The position numbers and the translations under genes are program-made. From Lachnospiraceae bacterium (lineage in GTDB: Bacteria > Bacillota > Clostridia > Lachnospirales > Lachnospiraceae), in NCBI GenBank assembly GCA_900770225.1, contig CAAGJU010000192.1, positions 1 to 64,000 of the forward strand: a DNA stretch of 64,000 nt. The letters are read 5' to 3'. The stretch's first letter is position 1; each line of letters begins with the position of its first letter. The notes below the pieces were generated by a model. That model was not told the DNA's origin and did no database searches. It worked only from the letters and a program-made list of their open reading frames with translations. Positions 45,750-53,891 of this stretch are shown here, piece by piece.

Positions 45750-45978
45750 ATAACAGCTCCCGCAGATGACCGGTGAACATTGTGCGTTTTTCGTTGTGAG
45801 TGAGCGCGCTAGCTGCGGCCCGGGTGACAACCGTTCAAGCAGAAATGCTTTCAGGATACTTATGTATCTGCATAAGTTTGAGAAAGCATTTCTGCGCGTT
45901 TTGTCAGAGGGCCGCAAATAAGCGCGCGCGAGCGAACAGAAAAACACACAGTGAACCGGTCGCTGTGGGAGCTGTTAT
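45750..45978. repeat. 229-bp near-palindrome between convergent genes
   Basis: The left end ATAACAGCTCCC and right end GGGAGCTGTTAT are perfect inverted copies, and pairing continues inward. Matching pairs include GACCGGT/ACCGGTC, GCGGCC/GGCCGC, and GCAGAAATGCTTTC / GAAAGCATTTCTGC, to a loop near ATACTTATGTATCTGCATAAGT. It would fold as one very long hairpin on either strand. No coding content is visible. Confidence 0.9.
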
Positions 45979-45999
45979 GAGTATATAGGCTTTGTATGT

Positions 46000-46929
46000 T
46001 TACACGTCGCCGGGCAGATCCGGCAGATTCAACGCCTTTCCGTAGTAATACTTCCGGTACTCCTTCGGCGTGATAAAGTTCAGCTTCTTGAAGACCGAAC
46101 AGAAGTAATTACTCGTCGAGAATCCGAATTCAAACGCGATATCCGTAATGTTCTTATCCGTCTGGATCAGTTCGCGTTTCGCGGATTCCAGCTTCTGGAT
46201 CGTCACGTATTCCGCCGGCGTCACCCCGACAGCTTCCTTGAACTTTACCTTGAAGCGCGACAGAGAATAGCCGCTGGTGTCCGCCAGCTCACTGAGGCAG
46301 ATCTTCGAGTGAATGTTGCTGCGGACGTAATCCAGCGCATGTTTGATGCCGGGATCGATCTCAACCGTATTCTGATCCCGCACAGGCTGCAGAAACTGCA
46401 GCGTGAAGAGAAACGCCGTCAGGAACTGCACGCCGATCCGGTTACTTTCCTCATTGCGCTCGCTGAAAAAATTGAAGGCGCTGCGCAGGTAATTCAGGTG
46501 CGTCTGTGTCAGCCGGAGCTGCCGGCTTCGCACGGACATCAGCGCCCGGAGCAGCGCCCGGGAGTATGCCGGGTCCAGCCCGAGCATCTGGTCAGGTTTG
46601 GAGATATCGATCTGGAATCCGAAAAATTCACATGGAGCCATCGGCTTCGAACCGTTGGAATGAATCTCGAACGGATAGACGATCATGGCCTCATTTCCGG
46701 TCGTCGTGTAATTGAAAAACGTACCGTCCCGCTCGATCTGCGTGAAACGGGTGCCCTTGATCATGCAGTGGATCTCGATGATATCCGAGTGCAGATGCCG
46801 GGGTGCCGGAGGCACGGAAGTGTTGTAATTCCAGTAGGAAAAATTGCCGAGGCCCTGAATGTGGTGATCGCTTTTGGTGAGTACCTTTTTCTGCCTTGTC
46901 CAGCAGTAAGAATCAAATATCTCGAACAT
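46000..46929 (-). CDS. AraC-family transcriptional regulator
   Basis: 309 residues. The N-terminal cupin-like sensing region contains HLHSDIIEIHCMIKGTRFTQ, typical of sugar-responsive AraC proteins. The C-terminal double helix-turn-helix spans about residues 205-300 (LSELADTSGYSLSRFKVKFK ... ITDIAFEFGFSTSNYFCSVF). AAGGGG precedes the ATG at 46929; a GTG at 46932 is an alternative. It is convergent with the rhamnosidase gene and could govern it or the sugar-acid operon starting at 48055. Confidence 0.92.
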   Translation of the reverse strand: MFEIFDSYCWTRQKKVLTKSDHHIQGLGNFSYWNYNTSVPPAPRHLHSDIIEIHCMIKGTRFTQIERDGTFFNYTTTGNEAMIVYPFEIHSNGSKPMAPCEFFGFQIDISKPDQMLGLDPAYSRALLRALMSVRSRQLRLTQTHLNYLRSAFNFFSERNEESNRIGVQFLTAFLFTLQFLQPVRDQNTVEIDPGIKHALDYVRSNIHSKICLSELADTSGYSLSRFKVKFKEAVGVTPAEYVTIQKLESAKRELIQTDKNITDIAFEFGFSTSNYFCSVFKKLNFITPKEYRKYYYGKALNLPDLPGDV

Positions 46930-47093
46930 CACAAATCCCCTTGCTGTTTATATATGGCCGTATAGACCTGCCGGGGACGCATGGACCCGACGGGAAGCTA
47001 CGTTCTGGCCTGTCAGAAAGGTGTATGATAATGGCGGCACAGAAGCATGGCTCATGCATTACTATGCATGGCTGAGGTCTGTCCGCTTCGCTG

Positions 47094-47765
47094 TCAATTC
47101 ATGAAGTCCGTCGCGCGCGGCTTCCGTGTTTTGCGCGGGATGACGCGGTCGGCTGTTTTTGCGATGAACGCCGTCAGATCATCGGAGCACTGGTCGGCAT
47201 CGAGGATGTATGCCTTCGCCTGATCGATCATCAGATACGTATTGGTCTTTGTGAAGATCACATCCTTCAGGTCCCGGTAGGACACACGTGATCTGCCGTA
47301 TTTGTTTTCCGCGGTGAAGTAATCCTCGTAAAAAGCAAAGGACGTCGTCACACCCTCCATCCGGGCAGCTGCTTTTTTATAGGCGGACTGCGTGGACAGG
47401 CGGAAGCTCGTGTACATGCCGAGCGGGAACAGGACGGCCAGGATCAGGAACGATGCGCCCATCATCGACTGTCCCTGTAAAAAATAACCGACGCAGAATA
47501 CCAGCATGACCAGTTCAAAGCACACCATGAACGTCCAGTAAGGCCGTCTCCGCTGCTGCATCGCCAGTGACATTCTTCGAAACTCATCGAAGGAAAAAGT
47601 TGTCTTTGTGTGATATACGACAGGGCCTGACGCCTGCGTTTCCTGCATCCCGTTCTGTGCTGCCTGCGTTCTGCTGATCTCTGGCTGTTGTCTTCCGGAC
47701 TCATCAGTTATAGTTTCCGGGCTGCCTGCCTGTGAGCTGTCAGCCGGATATTTTTTCTCCCTCAT
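47094..47765 (-). CDS. YcxB-like two-helix membrane protein
   Basis: 223 residues. A ~45-residue Gln/Ser-rich N-terminal tail, then two membrane helices (about 78-120: YWTFMVCFELVMLVFCVGYF and a second), and a C-terminal YcxB-like domain (FAFYEDYFTAENKYGRSRVS, YLMIDQAKAYILDADQC). The function is unknown in the family. AGGAGGG lies 8 bases upstream. It is divergent from the aldolase operon. Confidence 0.75.
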   Translation of the reverse strand: MREKKYPADSSQAGSPETITDESGRQQPEISRTQAAQNGMQETQASGPVVYHTKTTFSFDEFRRMSLAMQQRRRPYWTFMVCFELVMLVFCVGYFLQGQSMMGASFLILAVLFPLGMYTSFRLSTQSAYKKAAARMEGVTTSFAFYEDYFTAENKYGRSRVSYRDLKDVIFTKTNTYLMIDQAKAYILDADQCSDDLTAFIAKTADRVIPRKTRKPRATDFMN

Positions 47766-47802
47766 TTACGAAACCCTCCTGCCTGATTTTGTAATTTTCA
47801 AC

Positions 47803-47811
47803 ATTATACCA
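47803..47811 (-). promoter_or_regulatory. Extended -10 promoter of the YcxB-like gene
   Basis: The reverse strand reads TATGGTATAAT, a perfect -10 hexamer with TGn extension, about 40 bases before the start codon. Confidence 0.6.
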
Positions 47812-47902
47812 TAAACATAGACAAAAAATTATAAAATCGTACTGCGGACTATATCGAAAGTATTCGTACCGGAAATTGTGTATATTGAATGGCAGAAGCG
47901 AA

Positions 47903-47914
47903 CAAAACGTTTTG
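47903..47914. promoter_or_regulatory. Candidate LacI/CcpA-type operator
   Basis: CAAAACGTTTTG is a perfect 12-bp palindrome with a central CG, like catabolite-responsive or LacI-family sites. It lies 141 bases upstream of the aldolase gene start. Confidence 0.4.
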
Positions 47915-48054
47915 GCTCTGATTGACGCGAACCGAGAGTCACATCCGATCACGAAGGGATCGAGTGTGACGAACGTCGCGTTCATGAGATTCTCGTTCTG
48001 CAGACAGAGAAGCTGACCGTGATTCGTACAAATGTATGGGAGGAGACAGCACAG

Positions 48055-48981
48055 ATGAAGTCAGGCAGGGGCGTTTGGCCCGTGATGATCACACCGTTTA
48101 CGGAGGATATGAAGATCGACTACAACGGTGTGGAAAAAATCATCGAATGGTATGACCGGCTTGGCGTGACAGGTATTTTTGCCGTATGTCAGTCGAGCGA
48201 AATGTTTGAACTGAGTGCGCAGGAGAGACTGGAACTCGGCAAATTCGTCATTGATCACACGCCGAAGCATATCGAGGTCGTAGTATCCGGGCATGTAGCC
48301 GAGAAACCGGAAGATCAGGTGAGAGAAGCACAGGCCATGATCGATGCCGGCGCAGGAACCTATGTATTTATTTCGAACCAGTTCGCAAAACCGGACGAAA
48401 GCGAGGATGTGGCGAAGAAGAACATCGAATATCTGATCGATCACATCGATGCACCGGCATTCGGCGTATACGAGTGCCCGTATCCTTATAAGAGAGTGAT
48501 TTCTCCGGAACTGCTCCGCTGGATGGCGGACACCGGAAAGTTCTCATTCCTGAAGGATACCTGCTGCGATCCGGTGATGCTGAAGGCAAAAGCGGATGCA
48601 GTGAAAGGCACCGGGCTGAAGATCTATAATGCCAACGGAGCGACACTTCTGGATTCGCTGCGAAACGGATGCGCGGGATATTCGGGCGTCATGTGCAACT
48701 TCTTCCCGGATCTGATCGTCTGGCTGGTGGATCAGTTTGACGAGCAGCCGGAGCTGGCGGAAGAGATGCAGGATTTCATCGGTGCGGCATCGACCATCGA
48801 GTGTCAGGTTTATCCCTGCAACAGCAAGTATTACCTGCAGCTGGAGGGGCTTCCGATCACCACGAAGTCGAGGAAGCAGGATGATGCTCTGCTGACAGCG
48901 TCGAGAAAAATGGAAATTGTACAATATCGGAATGTGGTGCAGCGCTTCCGTGAGTATTTTTTCAAAAAGGCCGGTCGATAA
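48055..48981 (+). CDS. DHDPS/N-acetylneuraminate lyase family aldolase
   Basis: 308-residue class I aldolase. The Schiff-base Lys is in FSFLKDTCCDP (about 167) and the partner Tyr in GVYECPYPYK (about 139). WPVMITPFTEDMKIDYNG is the family N-terminus. The residues around the active site differ from true DapA, and there is no lysine gene nearby. With a TRAP transporter and a YhcH protein downstream, the substrate is more likely sialic acid or a 2-keto-3-deoxy sugar acid (inference). GGGAGGAG lies 10 bases before the ATG at 48055; the frame is open to 48019. Confidence 0.87.
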   Translation: MKSGRGVWPVMITPFTEDMKIDYNGVEKIIEWYDRLGVTGIFAVCQSSEMFELSAQERLELGKFVIDHTPKHIEVVVSGHVAEKPEDQVREAQAMIDAGAGTYVFISNQFAKPDESEDVAKKNIEYLIDHIDAPAFGVYECPYPYKRVISPELLRWMADTGKFSFLKDTCCDPVMLKAKADAVKGTGLKIYNANGATLLDSLRNGCAGYSGVMCNFFPDLIVWLVDQFDEQPELAEEMQDFIGAASTIECQVYPCNSKYYLQLEGLPITTKSRKQDDALLTASRKMEIVQYRNVVQRFREYFFKKAGR

Positions 48982-48993
48982 GAGCAAAAATCA

Positions 48994-49137
48994 CCGGTCA
49001 GTAAGATCGACAATTACCGGTAAAAAGGGACGGCAGCTGCCGGTCAGCAGGATCGATAATTGCCGGTAAAAATAAACGGCAGCTGTCGGTCAGTAAAAGC
49101 AAAAATTGCCGGTCTTCAGGACCGACAGTTGAGAGGG
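48994..49137 (+). repeat. 46-bp minisatellite upstream of dctP
   Basis: Units starting (C/T)CGGTCAG at 48994, 49040 and 49086 (exact 46-bp spacing), each with ATTACCGGT- or ATTGCCGGT-like inner repeats and GGCAGCTG tails. It lies between the aldolase and dctP genes. Confidence 0.85.
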
Positions 49138-49174
49138 TAACAGCAAACGTAATGTATCAAGAGGGAGGAAAGAA

Positions 49175-50368
49175 ATGAAACGTAAACTTTTTGCAATCCT
49201 GATGAGCACAGCCATGGTGGCAACTATGGCCGGATGCGGAAGCAGTTCAGCTTCTTCAGCAGCAACATCCGCAGCATCGTCCGCAGCAGCAACATCTTCG
49301 GCAGCTTCGTCAACATCGGAAGCTTCCACATCATCTTCAGCGGCTGAGAGCACAACCTCGGCATCTTCCGAGACAGCGGCAGCTTCCACATCATCTTCGT
49401 CATCTGCGGCCAGCACATCCGCATCAGGTGATGCCGGTGATCCGGTAGAGCTGGTATTCACATCCGTATCCGTTACCGGCGATTCTCATACAACGGCTAT
49501 GCAGGCATTCGCTGACAAGGTCAACGAGCTGTCCAACGGCAATGTAACCTGCAAGACCTATTCCGATGGCACGCTTTTCGCAGCTGATGCCGAGTGGGAT
49601 GCTCTGGTTTCCGACCAGGCAGATATCGCTTACATCTCCTTCCCGACCCTGGCAACACAGGAAGGACTTGAGTGGTGCTCCATGTTCGGTACCGCTTATT
49701 TCTGGAACAGCTACGATCATATGACTTCTGTTCTGAACGGCGATATCGGTAAGAAGGAAATTTTCCCGGCTATCGAGGAAAAAGTAAACGCCGTACCGCT
49801 TTCCGCATTCTACCTTGGTGTTCGTGTCGTCAACACGAGAAACAAGGAGATCAACTCCTATGAGGATATGAAGGGCGTACTTCTCAGAATGCCCAACTCC
49901 GAGACATGGCTGAACCTCGGCGAGGCTCTCGGCGCCAACCCGACACCGCTTGCGTTCTCCGAGCTCTACACCGCTCTGCAGACCGGCGCTGTTGACGGAC
50001 AGGATAACCCGCTTCCTACCGATGTATCTGCCAAGTTCTATGAGGTAGCTCCGTACATCGCACTGACGAACCATGTTGTTGACTCCATCATCCCGATGAT
50101 CAACAAGGATAAATGGAACAGCATGACCGAGCAGCAGCAGGAATGGGTAACCGAGGCTATGGAATATGCACGCCAGGTAAATGATGACGCCCGTCAGGAG
50201 GAAGAGGACAAGGATATCCAGATCCTCAAGGACAACGGCTGCACCATCACCAACCCTGATATCGATGAGTTCAAGCAGAAAGCAAAAGAGTACTATGACG
50301 CTCATCCGGATCAGGAAGCAACCTGGAACATGGATCTGTACAATGAGATCCAGGATGCTGCCAAGTAA
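49175..50368 (+). CDS. dctP: TRAP transporter solute-binding protein DctP, lipoprotein
   Basis: 397 residues. Signal peptide MKRKLFAILMSTAMVATMAG with lipobox Cys at 21, then a ~65-residue Ser/Ala/Thr linker and a TRAP-type binding domain (HTTAMQAFADKVNELSNGNV ... RMPNSETWLNLGEALGANPT ... AVDGQDNPLP). Arg in LLRMPNS is the conserved carboxylate-binding residue of DctP/SiaP proteins, so the ligand is an acidic sugar or other carboxylate. It is anchored outside the membrane and delivers to DctQM. Confidence 0.92.
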   Translation: MKRKLFAILMSTAMVATMAGCGSSSASSAATSAASSAAATSSAASSTSEASTSSSAAESTTSASSETAAASTSSSSSAASTSASGDAGDPVELVFTSVSVTGDSHTTAMQAFADKVNELSNGNVTCKTYSDGTLFAADAEWDALVSDQADIAYISFPTLATQEGLEWCSMFGTAYFWNSYDHMTSVLNGDIGKKEIFPAIEEKVNAVPLSAFYLGVRVVNTRNKEINSYEDMKGVLLRMPNSETWLNLGEALGANPTPLAFSELYTALQTGAVDGQDNPLPTDVSAKFYEVAPYIALTNHVVDSIIPMINKDKWNSMTEQQQEWVTEAMEYARQVNDDARQEEEDKDIQILKDNGCTITNPDIDEFKQKAKEYYDAHPDQEATWNMDLYNEIQDAAK

Positions 50369-50395
50369 TGAAGAAACAGACAGATAAATGACGAC

Positions 50396-50433
50396 ATACG
50401 GGCCGGGCGGTTTCAAGTCTGTCCGGCCCGTAT
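50396..50433 (+). terminator. Intercistronic hairpin between dctP and dctQ
   Basis: ATACGGGCCGG / CCGGCCCGTAT stem followed by CATGATT without a U-run. It is likely to raise dctP transcript levels over dctQM by protecting the mRNA end or partly terminating. Confidence 0.65.
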
Positions 50434-50458
50434 CATGATTAAGGGGAGGGTCAGACCT

Positions 50459-51040
50459 ATGTCGGACGAAAAAAAGAAACCTTCGATCGGCAAAAAAATC
50501 CTCAACATCTTCGATGTAGGTGTAACGAGCTTTTCGTTTCTGATGGTCTTCATTGCTTTTATGATCTCCATCGTATCGCGTTACTTCATACGTGTGGCTG
50601 TATCCTGGACCTATGAGATATCCATTCTCGGCTACATGTGGGCGATGTATTTCGGCGTTGCCAAGTGTATGGAGACCGACAGCCATGTCGTTTTCTCACT
50701 GGTCTACGATAAACTTGGATTAAAAGGAAAGAAATTCTGCTATATCCTGAACAATGCATTACTTGCTGCTTTGCTGATCTGCTGCATCTACCCGTCCATC
50801 AAATCCTGGGCGGCCAGCAAAATGGTAACCGGTGTTCTGAAAATTCCGTACAAAATCGCCTTTTTCCCATTTTTCTATATGGTGATCATGGTGATTATTC
50901 GTGCGATTATCAATATCCGGAACGGCATTCAAAACAATGTCCCGGGCAATGAAAATGAAGAACTGTTTGACGCTGCCGCAGAGGCCGGCAGTGAAATTGA
51001 AGAGAAGCTTGCAGAGGGGAAAGGAGGAAATGTGGAATGA
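50459..51040 (+). CDS. dctQ: TRAP transporter small membrane subunit DctQ
   Basis: 193 residues with four membrane helices; VSWTYEISILGYMWAMYFGV is typical of DctQ. It pairs with DctM to form the permease. GGGGAGGG lies 7 bases before the ATG at 50459. A charged C-terminal tail (EELFDAAAEAGSEIEEKLAE) is present. The 3' end overlaps dctM by four bases (ATGA). Confidence 0.88.
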   Translation: MSDEKKKPSIGKKILNIFDVGVTSFSFLMVFIAFMISIVSRYFIRVAVSWTYEISILGYMWAMYFGVAKCMETDSHVVFSLVYDKLGLKGKKFCYILNNALLAALLICCIYPSIKSWAASKMVTGVLKIPYKIAFFPFFYMVIMVIIRAIINIRNGIQNNVPGNENEELFDAAAEAGSEIEEKLAEGKGGNVE

Positions 51041-52320
51041 ACTGGCCGATTCTGATCTTATTTGTATCCATGGCATTTTGCTTCTGCATCAGAATGCCGA
51101 TTTCCTTCTCCATGCTGGCGGCTTCCGTCATTTACTTCCTGACGAGTGATGCCTCACAGCTGACGCAGGTATTCTCCGTTATCAACGGCAATACGTTCTC
51201 CAACTACACAATGCTGGCGGCTCCGCTGTTCATCTTCATGGCCAATATCATGAATGAGTCCGAAGTCACTGACAAGATGTTCGCCTTCTGCAACGGCCTT
51301 CTCGGAAAGCTGAAGGGCGGCACGGCGCAGGTAAACGTTCTGCTGTCGCTGATCTTCTCCGGTATGACCGGTTCCGCGATCGCTGATGCATCCGGTATCG
51401 GCACCATGGAGATCGAGCAGATGAAGCGCGAGGGCTATGATGCACCGTTCTCAGCAGCCATCACAGCCGCGTCCGCTACCATCGGACCGATTTTCCCGCC
51501 GTCAATCCCGATGATCATTTACGCCATGCTTTCCGGCGCATCCGTCGGCCAGCTGTTCATCGGCGGTGTCGTTCCGGGTGTCATGCTGGCAGTTGTTCTT
51601 GCCATCTATGTAGGTATCATTTCCTATAAGAGAAATTACCCGGCAGGCGTGATCATGACCGGAAGAGAGTTCGGAAAAGCAACGCTGAAGGCGCTTCCCG
51701 CTCTGCTGACTGTAGTCATCCTTCTCGGCGGTATCTACACCGGCGTCTGCACACCGACCGAGGCCGGCGCTCTGGCATCCGCCTATGCACTGATCATCTC
51801 GACGTTCGTATACAGAACGATGGGATGGAAGAAGCTCTGGCACATCATCAAGGTGTCCGCAGCGAATACCGCTACCCTGGCTCTGCTGACCGGCACGTCT
51901 ATGCTTTTCTCCTACATCGTATCGAGAGAGCAGGTCGCTCAGGTCATCGCACAGGCGGTTATGTCGATCACGGACAACAAGTACATCTTCCTGCTGATCG
52001 TCAACATCGTCTTCCTGTTCCTCGGATGCGTCATGGATGTCAGCACGATCCAGCTGGTATTTGTACCGATGATCCTTCCGCTTGTAAAGCTGATGGGCAT
52101 TGACCTCGTTCACTTCGGCGTCGTCATCTGCTTCAATATGATGATCGGTCTTTCCACGCCGCCGTTCGGCATGCTGCTGTTCATCGTAACAGGCATCGCA
52201 AAGACAAAAATAAGTGACGTCATTAAGGAAATTCTGCCGATGGTTCTGCTGATGATCGGCGAGCTCTTCCTGCTGGTCTATGTGCCGCAGATTGTCATGT
52301 TCCTGCCGAATCATATGTAA
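51037..52320 (+). CDS. dctM: TRAP transporter large membrane subunit DctM
   Basis: 427 residues with about twelve membrane segments. Family motifs: FSGMTGSAIADASGIGTMEI, PIFPPSIPMIIYAM, YTGVCTPTEAGALASAYAL, and GLSTPPFGMLLF near the C-terminus. It uses the sodium gradient for uptake. Translationally coupled to dctQ; a terminator follows. Confidence 0.94.
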   Translation: MNWPILILFVSMAFCFCIRMPISFSMLAASVIYFLTSDASQLTQVFSVINGNTFSNYTMLAAPLFIFMANIMNESEVTDKMFAFCNGLLGKLKGGTAQVNVLLSLIFSGMTGSAIADASGIGTMEIEQMKREGYDAPFSAAITAASATIGPIFPPSIPMIIYAMLSGASVGQLFIGGVVPGVMLAVVLAIYVGIISYKRNYPAGVIMTGREFGKATLKALPALLTVVILLGGIYTGVCTPTEAGALASAYALIISTFVYRTMGWKKLWHIIKVSAANTATLALLTGTSMLFSYIVSREQVAQVIAQAVMSITDNKYIFLLIVNIVFLFLGCVMDVSTIQLVFVPMILPLVKLMGIDLVHFGVVICFNMMIGLSTPPFGMLLFIVTGIAKTKISDVIKEILPMVLLMIGELFLLVYVPQIVMFLPNHM

Positions 52321-52350
52321 GCGTATTATCTACAGGAGTTAATGTACGGA

Positions 52351-52384
52351 GAGCTGCCCGGACTGCATCCGGGCAGCTCTTTCG
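52351..52384 (+). terminator. Terminator after dctM
   Basis: A 12-bp stem GAGCTGCCCGGA / TCCGGGCAGCTC with a CTGCA loop, then TTTCGC. Confidence 0.75.
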
Positions 52385-52414
52385 CGTCAAAAAATAATAC
52401 TGTTCATTCTTTGT

Positions 52415-52574
52415 CAGCCACAGTCACACATGGAGACTCCCAGCCTCGACGCGCTCTCGCTTGTCCTCGGCGTAGCGGTGATAAATTCGTCCTTCGCTAC
52501 GCTCGGACTCATTAACCACCGACGCCTGCGGAGGTCTCGGCCTGGGAGTCTCCATGTGTTCCGTGGTTTTGGCG
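52415..52574. repeat. Dispersed palindromic repeat, family A, full copy
   Basis: Ends CACACATGGAGACTCCCAGC and GGGAGTCTCCATGTGTTCC, core TCGCTTGTCCTCGGCGTAGC, then ACCACCGACGCCTGCGGAGG. It folds as a long imperfect hairpin. The nearest genes are dctM (upstream) and the YhcH gene. Confidence 0.85.
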
Positions 52575-52649
52575 ACGCCTGAATAGCAGAGAGCATGAAG
52601 ATACTATTTGATGTGAGCAATTCTTATTCGAAATGTGGAGGTGCAAAGG

Positions 52650-53117
52650 ATGATTGCCGATGAACTGAGGAATGCTTCTGTCTACCGGAATATGCCGGGG
52701 ATCAGGGAGATTATGGACTATATTGAGCACACGGATCTGCGGGAGCTTCCCGATGGAAGAACGGATATCGACGGGGACCGTCTGTACGTGATGATTCAGC
52801 GCCCGGATCTGAAACCGTGCGCTGAAGCGCTGCCGGAAGCACACGATAAATATATGGATTTTCAGCTGGTGCTGGAAGGCGGGGAGCTGATGGGTTATGC
52901 GCTGCGGCGTGAGCTGGGTGATCCGGTCAAGGGAGATCCGGATCACGATATTTTCTTCTACAGGCAGCCGGATGACATGGCGCTTCTGCCTGTGCGGGAG
53001 GGAATGTTCGCCGTTTTCTATCCGGAAGACGCGCATGCGCCGTGCATTCGCATGACAGGATGCGACACCAGCGTGAAAGCTGTCTTTAAGTGGAAGGTTA
53101 CGCAGGAACTCCCGTGA
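52650..53117 (+). CDS. YhcH/YjgK/YiaL-family protein
   Basis: 155-residue cupin-like protein of DUF386. HDKYMDFQLVLEGGELMGYA and FYPEDAHAPCIRM carry the likely metal or sugar-binding residues. Family members lie in sialic acid (yhcH) and 2,3-diketogulonate (yiaL, beside the TRAP transporter yiaMNO) operons and are thought to act on free sugar acids or anomers. That context matches the aldolase and DctPQM genes here. GGAGG lies 8 bases before the ATG at 52650. The 3' end overlaps the convergent gene by 20 bases. Confidence 0.87.
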   Translation: MIADELRNASVYRNMPGIREIMDYIEHTDLRELPDGRTDIDGDRLYVMIQRPDLKPCAEALPEAHDKYMDFQLVLEGGELMGYALRRELGDPVKGDPDHDIFFYRQPDDMALLPVREGMFAVFYPEDAHAPCIRMTGCDTSVKAVFKWKVTQELP

Positions 53118-53736
53118 GCCGCAGCTGGGTATTTTTGAACAGCCTGTTGTAGATCCACATGAAACGGCCGACGCCGATCATGGCGGCGATGGTACCGATG
53201 CCGACACCTACGGGATGACCGGTGGAGATGATACCGATGAGAAGCGTGGCAGCTACACAGCCGATATCAAAAATATTTTTGACATTGCCGATTTTCTTGC
53301 CGAGACGGTCGGCAATGGACTGCACGATGCCGTCGCCGGGGTTCGGAATGAGGCGGGTGTTTACGTTCATGGCTGCACCCATGCCCGTGAGGGCAATGCC
53401 GAGGATCAGGCAGAGGATGCGCGCAGGGAGCGCCGTGACATCCGGCAGGATCGCGCCGAAGAGGTTGAAAAATCTCGTGAGTACGATGGAAAGCGGAATC
53501 TGCAGCAGATCGATGGGGCGGAAATTTTTGCCCTTGACCAGGTATTCGATGGCGGCGAGTACGCAGTAAAGCACAAAGGATGCGTTGCCGAAGTTCCAGT
53601 TGTGGATCAGGGATAGGCAGTAGGCTACGGATATGATCGGCGTCACACCGAAGGCTGATTTTGTGTTCAGAATGATTCCGAGGGACAGGATGACAAGGCC
53701 GGCGAAGTAAAAAACGGCCCGTAAAGCTTTTTTCAT
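53098..53736 (-). CDS. YczE/YitT-type membrane protein
   Basis: 212 residues with five to six hydrophobic segments. LGIILNTKSAFGVTPIISVA and MNVNTRLIPNPGDGIVQSIA are characteristic of the YczE/YyaS/YitT group, of unknown function. GGAG lies 6 bases before the ATG at 53736; the ATG at 53748 would contain that site and is less likely. It overlaps the YhcH gene tail to tail. Confidence 0.8.
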   Translation of the reverse strand: MKKALRAVFYFAGLVILSLGIILNTKSAFGVTPIISVAYCLSLIHNWNFGNASFVLYCVLAAIEYLVKGKNFRPIDLLQIPLSIVLTRFFNLFGAILPDVTALPARILCLILGIALTGMGAAMNVNTRLIPNPGDGIVQSIADRLGKKIGNVKNIFDIGCVAATLLIGIISTGHPVGVGIGTIAAMIGVGRFMWIYNRLFKNTQLRLTGVPA

Positions 53737-53768
53737 AGTGAGCTCCATTTCAGATGATCGGTATCAGC

Positions 53769-53795
53769 GCTGCCTCTCGCGAGGCAGCGTTATTA
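53769..53795. terminator. Hairpin upstream of the SNF2 gene
   Basis: CGCTGCCTC / GAGGCAGCG stem with a TCGC loop, followed by TTATTACG, between divergent genes. It could end an upstream transcript or be a structured site. Confidence 0.45.
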
Positions 53796-53891
53796 CGATA
53801 GCACCGGAGATCAGAATGCGCAAACATTTCCAGGCACATATGATATGATGGACAGAGCAGAATACCGGATGATTTCCCAACGGGAGAGAAT

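Noticed and set aside
48055..48981. Aldolase as true DapA of lysine synthesis
   Set aside because: Active-site surroundings differ and the gene sits with a TRAP transporter and a YhcH protein; assigned only at family level.
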